Positions 17,890 through 27,268 of a DNA stretch of 64,000 nt are shown here, piece by piece. Location: NCBI RefSeq assembly GCF_013385175.1, contig NZ_JABZEO010000006.1:124001-188000 (forward strand), read 5' to 3'. The translations under genes and the position numbers were made by a program. Below the pieces are notes generated by a model. It was not told the DNA's origin. It searched no databases and was given only the letters and a program-made list of their open reading frames with translations. This DNA comes from Allochromatium humboldtianum (lineage in GTDB: Bacteria > Pseudomonadota > Gammaproteobacteria > Chromatiales > Chromatiaceae). Numbering within the stretch: position 1 is the stretch's first letter; every line of letters begins with the position of its first letter.

Positions 17890-18930
17890 TCAAGGCGCCG
17901 GATTCGGCTGCTTGGTGTGGATCGATTCGATCCCGGCGATCACCGCATCGTCGAGCCTGATGTCGAGGCTGCCGATATTGGTCTCCAACTGTGTGAGTGT
18001 CGTAGCCCCGATGATGTTGGAGGTCACGAATGGCCGACTCGTGACCCAGGCCAGCGCCATCTGCGCCGGATCCAGACCATGCAGCTCGGCCAGGGCGACG
18101 TACTCGGCCGTGGCGCGCTCAGCCTCGCCGTTGGAATAGCGGCTGAAGCGTTCGAACAAGGTGATACGCCCGTCCGCCGGACGCCGGCCGTTGAGATACT
18201 TGCCCGAGAGCATGCCGAAGGCCAGCGGCGAATAGGCCAGCAGCCCGCACTGCTCGCGAATGGCGATCTCGGCCAGACCGACCTCGAAACTGCGGTTGAG
18301 CAGGTTGTAGGGGTTCTGGATGCTGACCACGCGCGGCAAATCATACTGCTCGGCGAGCGCCAGATAGCGCATCAGCCCCCAGGGCGTCTCGTTGGAAACG
18401 CCGATCTGACGCACCTTGCCCGCCCTGACCAGATCGGCCAGCACCTCGAGCGTCTCCAGCAAGGGCACGCTGTCGCTGTCGTCGACCGGGTCATAACCGA
18501 GCTGGCCGAAGAAGTTGGTCCGGCGATCCGGCCAGTGGAGCTGATAGAGGTCGATATAATCGGTCTGGAGCCGCTTGAGACTGGCGTCGATCGCCGCCTC
18601 GATGTTGGGCCGGTCGAGCCGGTTCTTCCCGCCCCGAATGTGCGGCAGCCAGTCGCCCGGACCCGCGACCTTGGTCGCCAGTACCACCCGATCCCGACAG
18701 CCGCGCGATTTGAACCAGGTACCGATATAGGTCTCGGTCAGGCCCTGGGTCTCGGCCAGGGGCGGCACCGGATACATCTCGGCCGTGTCGATGAAGTTGA
18801 TCCCGACGGCGAGCGCCAGATCCAGTTGCGCATGGGCCTCGGACTCGGTGTTCTGCTGCCCGAAGGTCATGGTCCCGAGACAGAGTGCGCTCACGTCGAT
18901 GTCCGAACGGCCGAGACGTCTGTATTGCAT
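17890..18930 (-). CDS. Aldo/keto reductase (Tas-like)
   Basis: 346-residue NADPH-dependent aldo/keto reductase of the Tas subgroup. The catalytic tetrad is visible as Asp48 and Tyr53 (FIDTAEMY), Lys87 (ATKVAG) and His132 (YQLHWPDR). The substrate is unknown; relatives reduce aldehydes and ketones in the cytosol. It is convergent with the RlpA-like gene and divergent from rpe. Full length with no anomalies. Confidence 0.92.
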   Translation of the reverse strand: MQYRRLGRSDIDVSALCLGTMTFGQQNTESEAHAQLDLALAVGINFIDTAEMYPVPPLAETQGLTETYIGTWFKSRGCRDRVVLATKVAGPGDWLPHIRGGKNRLDRPNIEAAIDASLKRLQTDYIDLYQLHWPDRRTNFFGQLGYDPVDDSDSVPLLETLEVLADLVRAGKVRQIGVSNETPWGLMRYLALAEQYDLPRVVSIQNPYNLLNRSFEVGLAEIAIREQCGLLAYSPLAFGMLSGKYLNGRRPADGRITLFERFSRYSNGEAERATAEYVALAELHGLDPAQMALAWVTSRPFVTSNIIGATTLTQLETNIGSLDIRLDDAVIAGIESIHTKQPNPAP

Positions 18931-19200
18931 TGCAGGTGCCCTCCAGTGGTGGCGGATTCCGAAAACCGAGAAAAATTAAAAACCTAAACCCCGCCGGTGT
19001 CGAGTTCGCCGGGTTCGCGTCACTGACGCAGCGCGAGCCTGAACCTCAGACATGGGGCCGGACGCGCGTCGACGCGAGTGAAAAACGGTTCCGCATGGGT
19101 TAGAGTTGACGACTTTCCGATCATCCCATCCACACTATACAAACATCCTGATCCCGACGCGGGCGTTCGGACCGAACCGGGATCGTCTGGGGGACACACC

Positions 19201-19893
19201 ATGCCGGCTGATCTGATCGCACCGTCCATCCTCTCGGCAAACTTCGCCAAGCTCGGCGAAGAGGTCGACAACGTCCTCGCCTCCGGCGCCGACATCGTGC
19301 ACTTCGATGTCATGGACAACCACTATGTTCCGAACCTGACCATCGGCCCGCTGGTGTGCGAGGCGCTGCGCAAGCATGGCGTCACCGCCCCCATCGATGT
19401 GCATCTGATGGTCAAGCCGGTCGACCGTATCATCCCCGACTTCGCCAAGGCGGGTGCGACCTACATCACCTTCCATCCGGAAGCGAGCGAGCACGTCGAC
19501 CGCACTCTGCAACTCATCCGCGACTCGGGCTGCAAGTCCGGTCTGGTGTTCAACCCGGCCACGCCCCTGACCTATCTCGACTATGTGCTGGAGAAGGTCG
19601 ACATGATCCTGCTGATGTCGGTCAACCCCGGCTTCGGCGGTCAGAGCTTCATCCCCTCGGCGCTCGACAAGCTGCGCGAGGTGCGCGAGATCATCGACGA
19701 CTCGGGACTCGACATCCGGCTGGAGATCGACGGCGGCGTCAAGGCCGACAACATCGCCGAGATCAAGGCGGCCGGGGCCGACACCTTCGTTTCCGGGTCG
19801 GGCATCTTCGGCCAGGGCCGCGACTCCGACCCCAATCGTTACGACAGCATCGTCGCCGAGATGCGGCGCGCGCTCGCCCGTGTCGATCGCTGA
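19201..19893 (+). CDS. rpe: Ribulose-phosphate 3-epimerase
   Basis: Interconverts ribulose 5-phosphate and xylulose 5-phosphate in the pentose phosphate pathway and Calvin cycle. 230 residues from ATG 19201, which has GGGGGA about 7 nt upstream and starts at the family-typical [13 protein letters not shown]. Motifs: [12 protein letters not shown] with metal/catalytic Asp, [28 protein letters not shown] and SGSGIF. gph follows 31 bp later, then trpE, a conserved gammaproteobacterial order. In a purple sulfur bacterium it also serves CO2 fixation. Confidence 0.96.
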   Translation: MPADLIAPSILSANFAKLGEEVDNVLASGADIVHFDVMDNHYVPNLTIGPLVCEALRKHGVTAPIDVHLMVKPVDRIIPDFAKAGATYITFHPEASEHVDRTLQLIRDSGCKSGLVFNPATPLTYLDYVLEKVDMILLMSVNPGFGGQSFIPSALDKLREVREIIDDSGLDIRLEIDGGVKADNIAEIKAAGADTFVSGSGIFGQGRDSDPNRYDSIVAEMRRALARVDR

Positions 19894-19924
19894 TCCTGCC
19901 CGCTCGATTCCGGAGTCTGCGCCC

Positions 19925-20599
19925 ATGTCGCTGTTGCAGCCGAAAATGATCCTGATCGACCTCGATGGAACCCTGGTCGACAGTGTTCCGGATCTGACCT
20001 ATTGCGTCGACGCCATGATGGCGCGGCTCGGACGCCCGGCGCGCGGCGAGGCGGCCGTGCGCACCTGGGTGGGCAACGGCATCGAGCGTCTGGTGCGCCG
20101 CGCCCTGATCGGTCGGCTCGACGGCGAGCCGGACGAGACCGACTATCAGCGCGCCTATCCGATCTTTCTCGAACTCTATGCCGAGAACACCTTCAATCGC
20201 TCCGGACTCTATCCGGGCGTGCGCGAGGGGCTGGAGTTCATGCGGGACGCGGGCTATCCGCTCGGCTGCGTCACCAACAAGGCGGCGCGCTTCACCGAGC
20301 CGCTGCTCCAGCATCTCGGGATCTATGACTTCTTCGGCATCGTCATCAGTGGCGACACCTTACCGCGCAAGAAGCCCGATCCGCTGCCGCTGATCCATGC
20401 CGCCGGTCATTTCGGCGTCAAGCCGGAAGCGTCGCTGATGATCGGCGACTCGGTGAGCGATGTGAACGCGGCACGCGCGGCCGGGTTCAAGGTCATCTGT
20501 ACCACTTACGGCTATAACCACGGCGTCGATATCCGCGAGTCCGACCCGGACGCGGTGATCGATTCGTTCGTCGAGCTGCGCGAGCTGTTGGCGAGCTGA
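19925..20599 (+). CDS. gph: Phosphoglycolate phosphatase
   Basis: HAD hydrolase that removes phosphoglycolate, the product of RubisCO oxygenation. 224 residues. Motif I DLDGTLVDS (nucleophile Asp12, Asp14), motif II in CVTNKA, motif III Lys in RKKPDPLPL, motif IV GDSVSDVNAARAAG. I begin at ATG 19925; a GTG at 19880 overlapping the rpe end is possible but adds an unconserved leader. Sits between rpe and trpE in a likely operon. Confidence 0.93.
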   Translation: MSLLQPKMILIDLDGTLVDSVPDLTYCVDAMMARLGRPARGEAAVRTWVGNGIERLVRRALIGRLDGEPDETDYQRAYPIFLELYAENTFNRSGLYPGVREGLEFMRDAGYPLGCVTNKAARFTEPLLQHLGIYDFFGIVISGDTLPRKKPDPLPLIHAAGHFGVKPEASLMIGDSVSDVNAARAAGFKVICTTYGYNHGVDIRESDPDAVIDSFVELRELLAS

Positions 20600-20736
20600 G
20601 GACCGAAGGATCAGGAGCAGGCAGACGATGGGATTCCGGTTCGATTCGAGTCTGGGAGGGGACATGAGATCCAGGCGATGGCGACGCTGAGGTCGCGCTC
20701 ACAACCCCAGTCCTTTCCCAGCGTCCGGAGATCCCG

Positions 20737-22236
20737 ATGACCCCCAAGACTTTCAACGCCCTCGCCGAGCAGGGCTACAACCGCATTCCAGTCGCCTGCG
20801 AGGTGCTCGCCGACCTCGAAACCCCGCTGAGCGTCTATCTCAAGCTGGCCAAGGGGCCATATTCCTATCTGTTCGAGTCGGTGCAGGGCGGCGAGAAATG
20901 GGGCCGCTACTCCATCATCGGCCTGCCGGCGCGCACCGTCATCAAGATCCGCGGTCGTCAGATCCAGGTCGAGCGCGATGATCAGGTGATCGAGTCGACC
21001 GAGAGTGCCGATCCGCTGGCCTGGATCGAGCAGTACCAGAGCCGGTTCCAGGTCGCCGAGATCGAAGGTCTGCCGCGCTTCACCGGCGGTCTGGTCGGCT
21101 ATTTCGGCTATGACACCATCCGCTATATCGAACCGAAGCTCGCGGTCTGTCCCAATCCCGATCAGCTCGGCACGCCCGATATCCTGCTGATGGTCTCGGA
21201 CGAGGTGGTCGTGTTCGACAACCTCAGCGGGCGGCTCTACATCATCGTGCATCTGGACCCGACCGCCGGGGACACGCTCGAAGCCGGCGAGGCGCGTATC
21301 GGTGCGCTCAACGCCATGATGCGTCAGCCGATCCCCAATGGTCAGAGCAACCCGCCGCGCGAGGTCGAGGAATCGCATTTCGTCTCGGGTTTCACTGAGT
21401 CCGCGTTCAAGGAGGCCGTCGAGCGCATCAAGGAGTACATTCTCGCCGGCGACTGTATGCAGGTGGTGCTCTCGCAGCGGCTCTCGATCCCCTTCGGTGC
21501 GCCGCCGCTCGATCTCTACCGGGCGTTGCGCGGGCTGAATCCCTCACCCTACATGTACTTCCTGGATCTGGCCGACTTCCACATCGTCGGTTCCTCACCC
21601 GAGATCCTGACCCGGCTGGAAGACGGCGTGGTCACGGTGCGTCCGATCGCCGGCACCCGACGGCGCGGTCACACCGAGGCCGAGGATCAGGCGCTCGAAG
21701 CCGAGCTGCTGGCCGACCCCAAGGAACTGGCCGAGCATCTGATGCTGATCGATCTCGGGCGCAACGACGCCGGGCGCGTTTCCGAGATCGGCAGCGTGCG
21801 TCTGACCGACAAGATGATCGTCGAGCGCTATTCGCATGTGATGCACATCGTCTCCAACGTCATCGGCACGCTCAAGGAAGGACTGAGCGCCATCGACGTG
21901 CTGCGCGCGACCTTCCCCGCTGGAACGGTCTCGGGCGCGCCCAAGATCCGCGCCATGGAGATCATCGACGAGTTGGAGCCGGTCAAGCGCGGCATCTATT
22001 CGGGCGCGGTCGGCTATCTGTCCTGGAACGGCAACATGGATACGGCGATCGCCATCCGCACCGCCGTCATCCAGGACGGCACCCTGCACATCCAGGCCGG
22101 CGCCGGCATCGTCGCCGACTCGGTGCCTGAGTCCGAGTGGCAGGAGACCATGAACAAGGGGCGCGCGATCTTTCGCGCCGTCACCGCCGCCGAGGTCGGG
22201 ATCGATCGCTATGGCTGTGGCGTGAAGCGCGTCTGA
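20737..22236 (+). CDS. trpE: Anthranilate synthase component I
   Basis: First committed enzyme of tryptophan synthesis: chorismate plus glutamine-derived ammonia to anthranilate. 499 residues, standard. The N-terminal regulatory domain includes [21 protein letters not shown]; the chorismate-binding domain has [74 protein letters not shown] and the closing [10 protein letters not shown]. No leader peptide or attenuator was found in the 137 bp before the start. An intrinsic terminator follows. trpG is not in the window. Confidence 0.96.
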   Translation: MTPKTFNALAEQGYNRIPVACEVLADLETPLSVYLKLAKGPYSYLFESVQGGEKWGRYSIIGLPARTVIKIRGRQIQVERDDQVIESTESADPLAWIEQYQSRFQVAEIEGLPRFTGGLVGYFGYDTIRYIEPKLAVCPNPDQLGTPDILLMVSDEVVVFDNLSGRLYIIVHLDPTAGDTLEAGEARIGALNAMMRQPIPNGQSNPPREVEESHFVSGFTESAFKEAVERIKEYILAGDCMQVVLSQRLSIPFGAPPLDLYRALRGLNPSPYMYFLDLADFHIVGSSPEILTRLEDGVVTVRPIAGTRRRGHTEAEDQALEAELLADPKELAEHLMLIDLGRNDAGRVSEIGSVRLTDKMIVERYSHVMHIVSNVIGTLKEGLSAIDVLRATFPAGTVSGAPKIRAMEIIDELEPVKRGIYSGAVGYLSWNGNMDTAIAIRTAVIQDGTLHIQAGAGIVADSVPESEWQETMNKGRAIFRAVTAAEVGIDRYGCGVKRV

Positions 22237-22267
22237 ACCGAACCGACTCGGGGCCGATGCTGATGAA

Positions 22268-22304
22268 AAAACCGCCCCTGGTTTTGCCGGGAGCGGTTTT
22301 ATTT
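22268..22304 (+). terminator. Intrinsic terminator after trpE (bidirectional)
   Basis: AAAACCGC (22268-22275) pairs with GCGGTTTT (22293-22300) around a loop holding a further CCC/GGG pairing, followed by ATTTT. The A-run on the 5' side makes it usable on the minus strand too, for the convergent PPC-protein gene. Confidence 0.85.
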
Positions 22305-22353
22305 TGGGGCCGGATCGCACAAAGCCGATCCAGCCCAGCCCGAACTGCGTCGC

Positions 22354-24129
22354 TTACGGCGTATAGGGATTCGGGCGGTCGTTCAGATAGTCCTCATAGG
22401 CATCGGTGTCGATGGTGCTGGGCGGCAGTTGGGTTCCGTGCCAGGTGAAGTTGTAAGGTATTGTGTAATCATCCTCTAATGAATATGGCTCTAGACTAAA
22501 AATAGAGCAACTGCAATTCGCCAAAGTCATATAAGTTTCGCACTCAACCTGACCTTGTTCCTCATTTGCATTCTCAACACAATTTTGCGGAAAGCGAGGG
22601 CGCCCATTTCGCCCATTAGCAACAAAACAGCCTTCCTGACCAAGGTCAGGGTCAGGATTGCAATCCATGATCTCATTAATGCAATCAAGATTTTTTTCAG
22701 AGTCACTGCATAAACCTGATGGCAGGCGACAGTCATTGTTTGCACAAGAACAAACACCTTCATCACCACTTAAAAACTCACCATCTTGCCTCACAAATCG
22801 ATGCTCATCACAAGCAGAGGAAAACACGCGCTTATGATTAACCCGTAAAAAATAATAGCCAGGATCACGCAAACCAAGCCTATAAACAACCGGAAGCTCA
22901 TTTGGAATGTAAACGCGATCCAAACTGTAATCAGGATTAACTCTTGTTCTCAAGCTCCTTAAATCAACATTGAAGGCCAGCAGCGGGTTAACACTTGCAG
23001 TTGATTCGGCATTGCTGGTTAGCCTCTCCCATTGTTGAGCAGAGATATAATCCAGAACCTCAACGTACCATGTACCAGATCTAGATTCACATAGCAATCT
23101 ATCTTTTTCACAAAAAGATATAGTTATCAGCTCATTCCCTTTGCTGTTATATACAAACCAATCATCCTCACCCTGGACCCATTGCCCTTGATTTACATCC
23201 TCAAACTTAAGATTAACAAGACCATACATAGTAACCCCATTTGCCAGCGGATTAGCTTGGCTAGGCAAATTATTTGGCTCAACCTCCGCATCATAAAAGC
23301 CAACAATGGGCTGATTATTAACAAGCGGCGAATCTTGAACTACAGCCGAGACTGCATAAGGGTAGTGAACTGCATTAGTATATCTTTCCAAAGTTGGCAA
23401 AAAAGCATTTACAGGCTTTACGACAACATAGTAAGTTCCAGCAAGGCCAGTCGTTACACTATAAGTCATAGCATCAAAAACGACGTTGCCATCTGGATCA
23501 AAAGAAAAAGAGGGAATACCTCCCATGACGTCTGTATTAAAGTTCGCAAAAACATTACCGGCAGCATCTCGAACAGAGACATTCCAAACTGCCGGTGTTC
23601 CTTTCAATAAATCAAAAGCGAAGCTTTGCACCTCCGCATCATTTTCATCTTCATCTTCACTGACTAAATCAATATTTCTTACATTTTTAATCCACTCAGG
23701 AATGGAAAAAGTAACCAAAATGTTTTGATTGGCTGCAGTTGTTTCCAGATAAAACCAATCTTGGTCAGCTAATTCATAAAGCTGCCCCCAAAATTTAACA
23801 CCCTGCGCAAGAGGATCAGCGGTAATAAAACTATCATTTGGCTCAGTTTCGCCATAAACAGCAGGAGGAATAACTTGAGAAAGATTAACGCCAAATTGCA
23901 ACGGGTCAGCAACGCAAGTATTGATGCCGTACTCATGTCCGGCCTGATGCCCGATCTGGAAGCCATTAGACTCACCCGCGCTGTAGCCCTGGGAATATCC
24001 CGAGGCGAAACTGGCTTCGCGATCGGCCCTACAGGTCTCCTCAGGGGGATAGCCACCAAGCGTGGCCGCACTCACCGCGATGGGCAGCAGGAGCGCAAGC
24101 CCCGCCACAGTATGAATCAGAGGTTTCAT
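22354..24129 (-). CDS. Exported PPC-domain protein with Cys-rich C-terminal region and AT-rich core
   Basis: 591 residues from ATG 24129 (GGAGA site upstream; the GTG at 24141 is less likely). A signal peptide (MKPLIHTVAGLALLLPIAVSA) leads to a Gly-periodic segment between two cysteines (GYSQGYSAGESNG, FQIGHQAGHEYG). Two PPC (pre-peptidase C-terminal)-like repeats follow: EPNDSFITADPLAQGVKFWG..DQDWFYLE and EPNNLPSQANPLANGVTMYG..EDDWFVYN. The C-terminal third holds more than a dozen cysteines. No protease domain is seen, so it is probably a secreted or surface binding protein. DNA composition is striking: both ends are GC-rich like the genome, but about 22,450-23,900 is AT-rich with A/T-ending codons, suggesting a transferred or recombined core. 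Confidence 0.8.
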   Translation of the reverse strand: MKPLIHTVAGLALLLPIAVSAATLGGYPPEETCRADREASFASGYSQGYSAGESNGFQIGHQAGHEYGINTCVADPLQFGVNLSQVIPPAVYGETEPNDSFITADPLAQGVKFWGQLYELADQDWFYLETTAANQNILVTFSIPEWIKNVRNIDLVSEDEDENDAEVQSFAFDLLKGTPAVWNVSVRDAAGNVFANFNTDVMGGIPSFSFDPDGNVVFDAMTYSVTTGLAGTYYVVVKPVNAFLPTLERYTNAVHYPYAVSAVVQDSPLVNNQPIVGFYDAEVEPNNLPSQANPLANGVTMYGLVNLKFEDVNQGQWVQGEDDWFVYNSKGNELITISFCEKDRLLCESRSGTWYVEVLDYISAQQWERLTSNAESTASVNPLLAFNVDLRSLRTRVNPDYSLDRVYIPNELPVVYRLGLRDPGYYFLRVNHKRVFSSACDEHRFVRQDGEFLSGDEGVCSCANNDCRLPSGLCSDSEKNLDCINEIMDCNPDPDLGQEGCFVANGRNGRPRFPQNCVENANEEQGQVECETYMTLANCSCSIFSLEPYSLEDDYTIPYNFTWHGTQLPPSTIDTDAYEDYLNDRPNPYTP

Positions 24130-24141
24130 CAGTTTCTCCAC

Positions 24142-24530
24142 GAGAAACCCCGTCCTTCAGGGCGGGGAGGGATAGAGCGGCTACGACCTCGCAGCCATCG
24201 ACATTGGTGCAGGCTTTCCACCTGCCGGGCCGTGAGGCTCTGCCCGTAAGGGCCTGGTGACGGACGACGCCTCACGGCGTGTTCGCTCCCCTCGCCAATG
24301 TGTGCAACCGGCTCCCGCCTTGCGGTGGCGATCAGAACCTTCGACGTTTTACCTTTCGCCTGCATGATCCTGACCTTCCAGGGTCCGGAACTGAGGAAGC
24401 ATCCCGGAGTGGGTCTTGGCGACCTGTTGCACACGTAGCCCCTTTCGACCGTCCTGGTCAGGCGGGCTGAGGCTGGTCAACCCAGCTTGTTCTCACAAGC
24501 TCCGGCCTTCAAACCGGGGTAGTTGACGGC
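24142..24530. mobile_element. IS200/IS605-like remnant or palindrome-ended MITE without transposase
   Basis: A roughly 390-bp non-coding stretch has IS605-type hairpins at both ends. Left: CCCCGTCC-TTCA-GGGCGGGG (24148-24167) followed by AGGG. Right: AGCTTGT-TCTC-ACAAGCT (24484-24501) and CCGG...CCGG (24502-24517) ending GTAGTTGACGGC. Such subterminal hairpins with an adjacent GTTGAC tract are typical of IS200/IS605 and tnpB-only elements. No tnpA or tnpB frame remains. It abuts the start of the PPC-protein gene, so that gene's promoter may lie in it. Orientation and exact ends are uncertain. Confidence 0.5.
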
Positions 24531-24881
24531 TTCGTTCCTTCGTCGTCGAGTTGATGAAGTGTTTGGATGCGTGAGCCTGGATCACGGGTGCCACAATGTC
24601 GCTCTCGAGCCGCATCGATCCTGGATTTGCATCGCCGCGAGCGATCGGCTAGCTTGGCGCGCTATCTCCGTCCTCAGGGACGCGGCTCGATCATCCTAGA
24701 CCCGGTGAATCGACTCCTCCGATCCCATACACCGGCCACGACACGAGCCGTACCATAAAAGTAACACTTTTTGCCTTGAACGCAACTTTGGGCGCCGGAT
24801 ACGTCCGTACTGAAGTTTATCCCAACATGCCGCGCGATCAAGTCATTCGCCGCTCAAAATCGAGACTCCATGTGGTGATTC
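24531..24881. other. 351-bp gene-free stretch
   Basis: No convincing coding frame, RNA gene or repeat was found. It is the probable promoter and leader region for the glycosyltransferase run that begins at 24882; no consensus-quality promoter was found in it. Confidence 0.5.
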
Positions 24882-25655
24882 GTGTCCAGCTTTCGTGAAC
24901 CCGCGCCGCGCGATCCGGCGCCCGGGCCAGTCTCCTCCTCCCTGCAAACATCGGACGTCCTGATCCTGATCCCGGCCCACAACGAGGCCGCGACCGTCGG
25001 CGCCATCGTGCGCGAGGTGCGCCGGCGCTGGGGCTATCGGGTGGTCGTGATCGACGACTGTAGCACCGACGACACAGCCGAGATCGCCCGCGCCGCCGGC
25101 GCCACCCTGCTGCCGCTGCCGCTGCAACTGGGCGCCTGGGGCGCACTTCAGACCGGACTGCGCTATGCCGAACGCAATGGCTACCAACTGGCCGTCACCC
25201 TCGATGCCGACGGTCAGCACGAGCCGGCGCAGATCGGCGCCCTGGTCGCGCCCGTGCTCGCCGGCCAAGCCAACGTCGTGATCGGCGCCTTCCCCGCCCG
25301 CGCCAGCCCGGCGCGACGCCTCGCTTGGCGCTATTTCCGCTGGCTGACCGGACTCGACCTGGAGGACATCACCTCCGGCTTTCGCGCCTACGACGAACGG
25401 GCCATCCGGCTGCTGGCCTCGCGCGAGGCGACCCTGCTCGACTATCAGGACGTCGGCGTGCTCCTGACGCTGCATCGGCACGATCTGCGCGTGATCGAGG
25501 AGCCGGTACCGATGCAACCGCGCCTCCAGGGCGTTTCCAGGGTGTTCAAGTCCTGGTGGACGGTGGGAAACTATATGCTTCAGACCAGTCTGCTCTGTCT
25601 GGCGCGCGTCGGCCATGGTCGAGCGCGCGATCGGCGGACGGACTCAGACGCATAA
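24882..25655 (+). CDS. GT2 family glycosyltransferase (dolichol-phosphate-mannose-synthase-like)
   Basis: 257 residues, GTG start. GT-A fold motifs: LILIPAHNEAATVGAIV, VVVIDDCSTDDT, TLDADGQHEP (DxD) and DITSGFRAYDERAI. No C-terminal membrane helices, so it is a soluble DPM1-type enzyme that likely loads a sugar onto a polyprenyl phosphate. The next gene encodes a DUF2304 membrane protein, a pairing seen beside such transferases. It opens a plus-strand glycan run with DUF2304 and GT4. The start is uncertain because no strong ribosome site is present. Confidence 0.85.
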   Translation: MSSFREPAPRDPAPGPVSSSLQTSDVLILIPAHNEAATVGAIVREVRRRWGYRVVVIDDCSTDDTAEIARAAGATLLPLPLQLGAWGALQTGLRYAERNGYQLAVTLDADGQHEPAQIGALVAPVLAGQANVVIGAFPARASPARRLAWRYFRWLTGLDLEDITSGFRAYDERAIRLLASREATLLDYQDVGVLLTLHRHDLRVIEEPVPMQPRLQGVSRVFKSWWTVGNYMLQTSLLCLARVGHGRARDRRTDSDA

Positions 25656-25675
25656 GGATAGGATCGGACGTTTCC

Positions 25676-26047
25676 ATGACGTATCAAATGACCTCGATGG
25701 TGATCGGGCTGACGCTCGCCGCCGTGATCCTGTGGCTGGTACGCCGCGATCATCTGCACGGCCCCTACGCGGTCTGGTGGATCGGCGCGGCGGCGACCGT
25801 AACGGTGCTGGGTTTCTTTCCGAGCATCTTCGATCGTCTCGGCGGCTATCTCGGGGTCAGCTATCCGCCGATGCTGGCCATGGTGCTGGGATTCGCCCTG
25901 CTGCTGATCAAGATCCTGACCATGGATCTGGAGCGCTCGCGTCAGGAGCGCCAGATCCGGCGTCTGGCCCAGCGGCTGGCGATGCTGGAGGCGCGCGAGC
26001 CGACGATCTCCGATCCGAATGAACGGCCACAGGCCCCCGCCCCCTGA
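25676..26047 (+). CDS. DUF2304 domain membrane protein
   Basis: 123 residues from ATG 25676 (AAGGATAGGA upstream). Three hydrophobic helices at about 6-22, 35-52 and 64-82, then a basic helical/coiled-coil tail (DLERSRQERQIRRLAQRLAMLEA). Matches DUF2304 proteins, which accompany GT2 lipid-sugar transferases and may anchor them to the membrane. 20 bp after the GT2 gene and 3 bp before the GT4 gene: an operon. The open frame extends upstream inside the GT2 gene, but that part is out-of-frame shadow. Confidence 0.85.
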   Translation: MTYQMTSMVIGLTLAAVILWLVRRDHLHGPYAVWWIGAAATVTVLGFFPSIFDRLGGYLGVSYPPMLAMVLGFALLLIKILTMDLERSRQERQIRRLAQRLAMLEAREPTISDPNERPQAPAP

Positions 26048-26050
26048 GCC

Positions 26051-27268
26051 ATGCGCGTCCTGCACATCGGCAAATATTTCCCGCCCTTCGCAGGCGGCAT
26101 GGAGCATTTCCTCGCCGACCTGCTGCCGGCGCTCTCCGCGCTGGGCATCGAAGCCGCCGCTCTGGTGCATCACGAGCGATTCGGCCGGCACGGCTCACGC
26201 CCGATCGCGCCCGAGGATCCGCCGGTGTATCGCGCCCCGACCTACGGGCGACTGCTCTATGCCCCGCTCAGCCCGGCCTTCCCGCGCTGGCTCGACCGGC
26301 TCATCGGCGAACTCGCGCCCGATCTGCTGCATCTGCACCTGCCCAACACCTCGGCCTTCTGGGCGCTCGCCCTGCCCTCGGCGCGCCGTCTGCCCTGGGT
26401 GGTGCACTGGCATTCGGATGTGGTCGCCTCGACGCTCGACCGGCGCCTGAAGCTGGCCTATGGCCTGTATCGACCCTTCGAGCAGGCGTTGCTCGCCCGC
26501 GCTGCGCGGATCATCGCGACCTCGCCGGAGTATCTCGCATCCAGTCCGGCACTGGCGCCCTGGCGTGAGCGCTGTGTCGTCGTGCCTCTGGGGCTGGATG
26601 CGGCGCGCATTCCCGAACCCGACGCCGCGAGTCGTGCCCAAGCGGCGGCGTTGTGGCATAGCGTCGCCCCCTCACATAGACACAGCCCTAGCCCCCGACG
26701 TGTCCTCGCCATCGGGCGCCTGACCTACTACAAGGGACACGAGATCCTGATCCGGGCCGCCGCCGAGTTGCCCGAAACCGCTGTGCTCATCGTCGGCTCG
26801 GGCGATCTGGCCAATGCGCTGGGCGGCTCGATCGCGGCACTCGGGCTGAACGGGCGCGTCCGGCTCGTGGGTCATCAGCCCGGCTCAGTGCTCGACGCCC
26901 TGCTGGCCGGTTGCGACCTGCTGTGCCTGCCCTCGATCGAGCGGACCGAGGCGTTCGGACTGGTGCAGTTGGAGGCCATGCGCTTCGGCAAGCCGGTGGT
27001 GGTCAGCGATATCCCCGGCTCGGGGACCGGCTGGGTGGTGCGTCAGGCAGGCAATGGCTTGACGGTTCCGCCGGGCGATCCGACGGCGCTCGCCGCCGCT
27101 ATCGACCGGCTGGGGCGCGATCCCGAGCAGGCTCGGCGACTCGGCCAGGCAGGCGCCCAGGCGCTGGAGGCGCGCTTCGGCATCGCGCGCGTCGCCGAGC
27201 AGATCGCGCGACTCTATGCCGAGGTGGTCGATGTACGTCCCCAGAGCGTCAGCAGGAAGAAGACATAG
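26051..27268 (+). CDS. GT4 family glycosyltransferase
   Basis: 405-residue GT-B fold transferase. N-terminal acceptor domain starts RVLHIGKYFPPFAGGMEHFL (Gly loop); the C-terminal nucleotide-sugar domain has IGRLTYYKGHEILIRA and the retaining EX7E motif EAFGLVQLEAMRFGKPVV. Likely adds a hexose to an envelope polysaccharide or lipid-linked oligosaccharide; donor unknown. Third gene of the run; its last 55 bp overlap the convergent membrane-protein gene. Confidence 0.9.
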   Translation: MRVLHIGKYFPPFAGGMEHFLADLLPALSALGIEAAALVHHERFGRHGSRPIAPEDPPVYRAPTYGRLLYAPLSPAFPRWLDRLIGELAPDLLHLHLPNTSAFWALALPSARRLPWVVHWHSDVVASTLDRRLKLAYGLYRPFEQALLARAARIIATSPEYLASSPALAPWRERCVVVPLGLDAARIPEPDAASRAQAAALWHSVAPSHRHSPSPRRVLAIGRLTYYKGHEILIRAAAELPETAVLIVGSGDLANALGGSIAALGLNGRVRLVGHQPGSVLDALLAGCDLLCLPSIERTEAFGLVQLEAMRFGKPVVVSDIPGSGTGWVVRQAGNGLTVPPGDPTALAAAIDRLGRDPEQARRLGQAGAQALEARFGIARVAEQIARLYAEVVDVRPQSVSRKKT

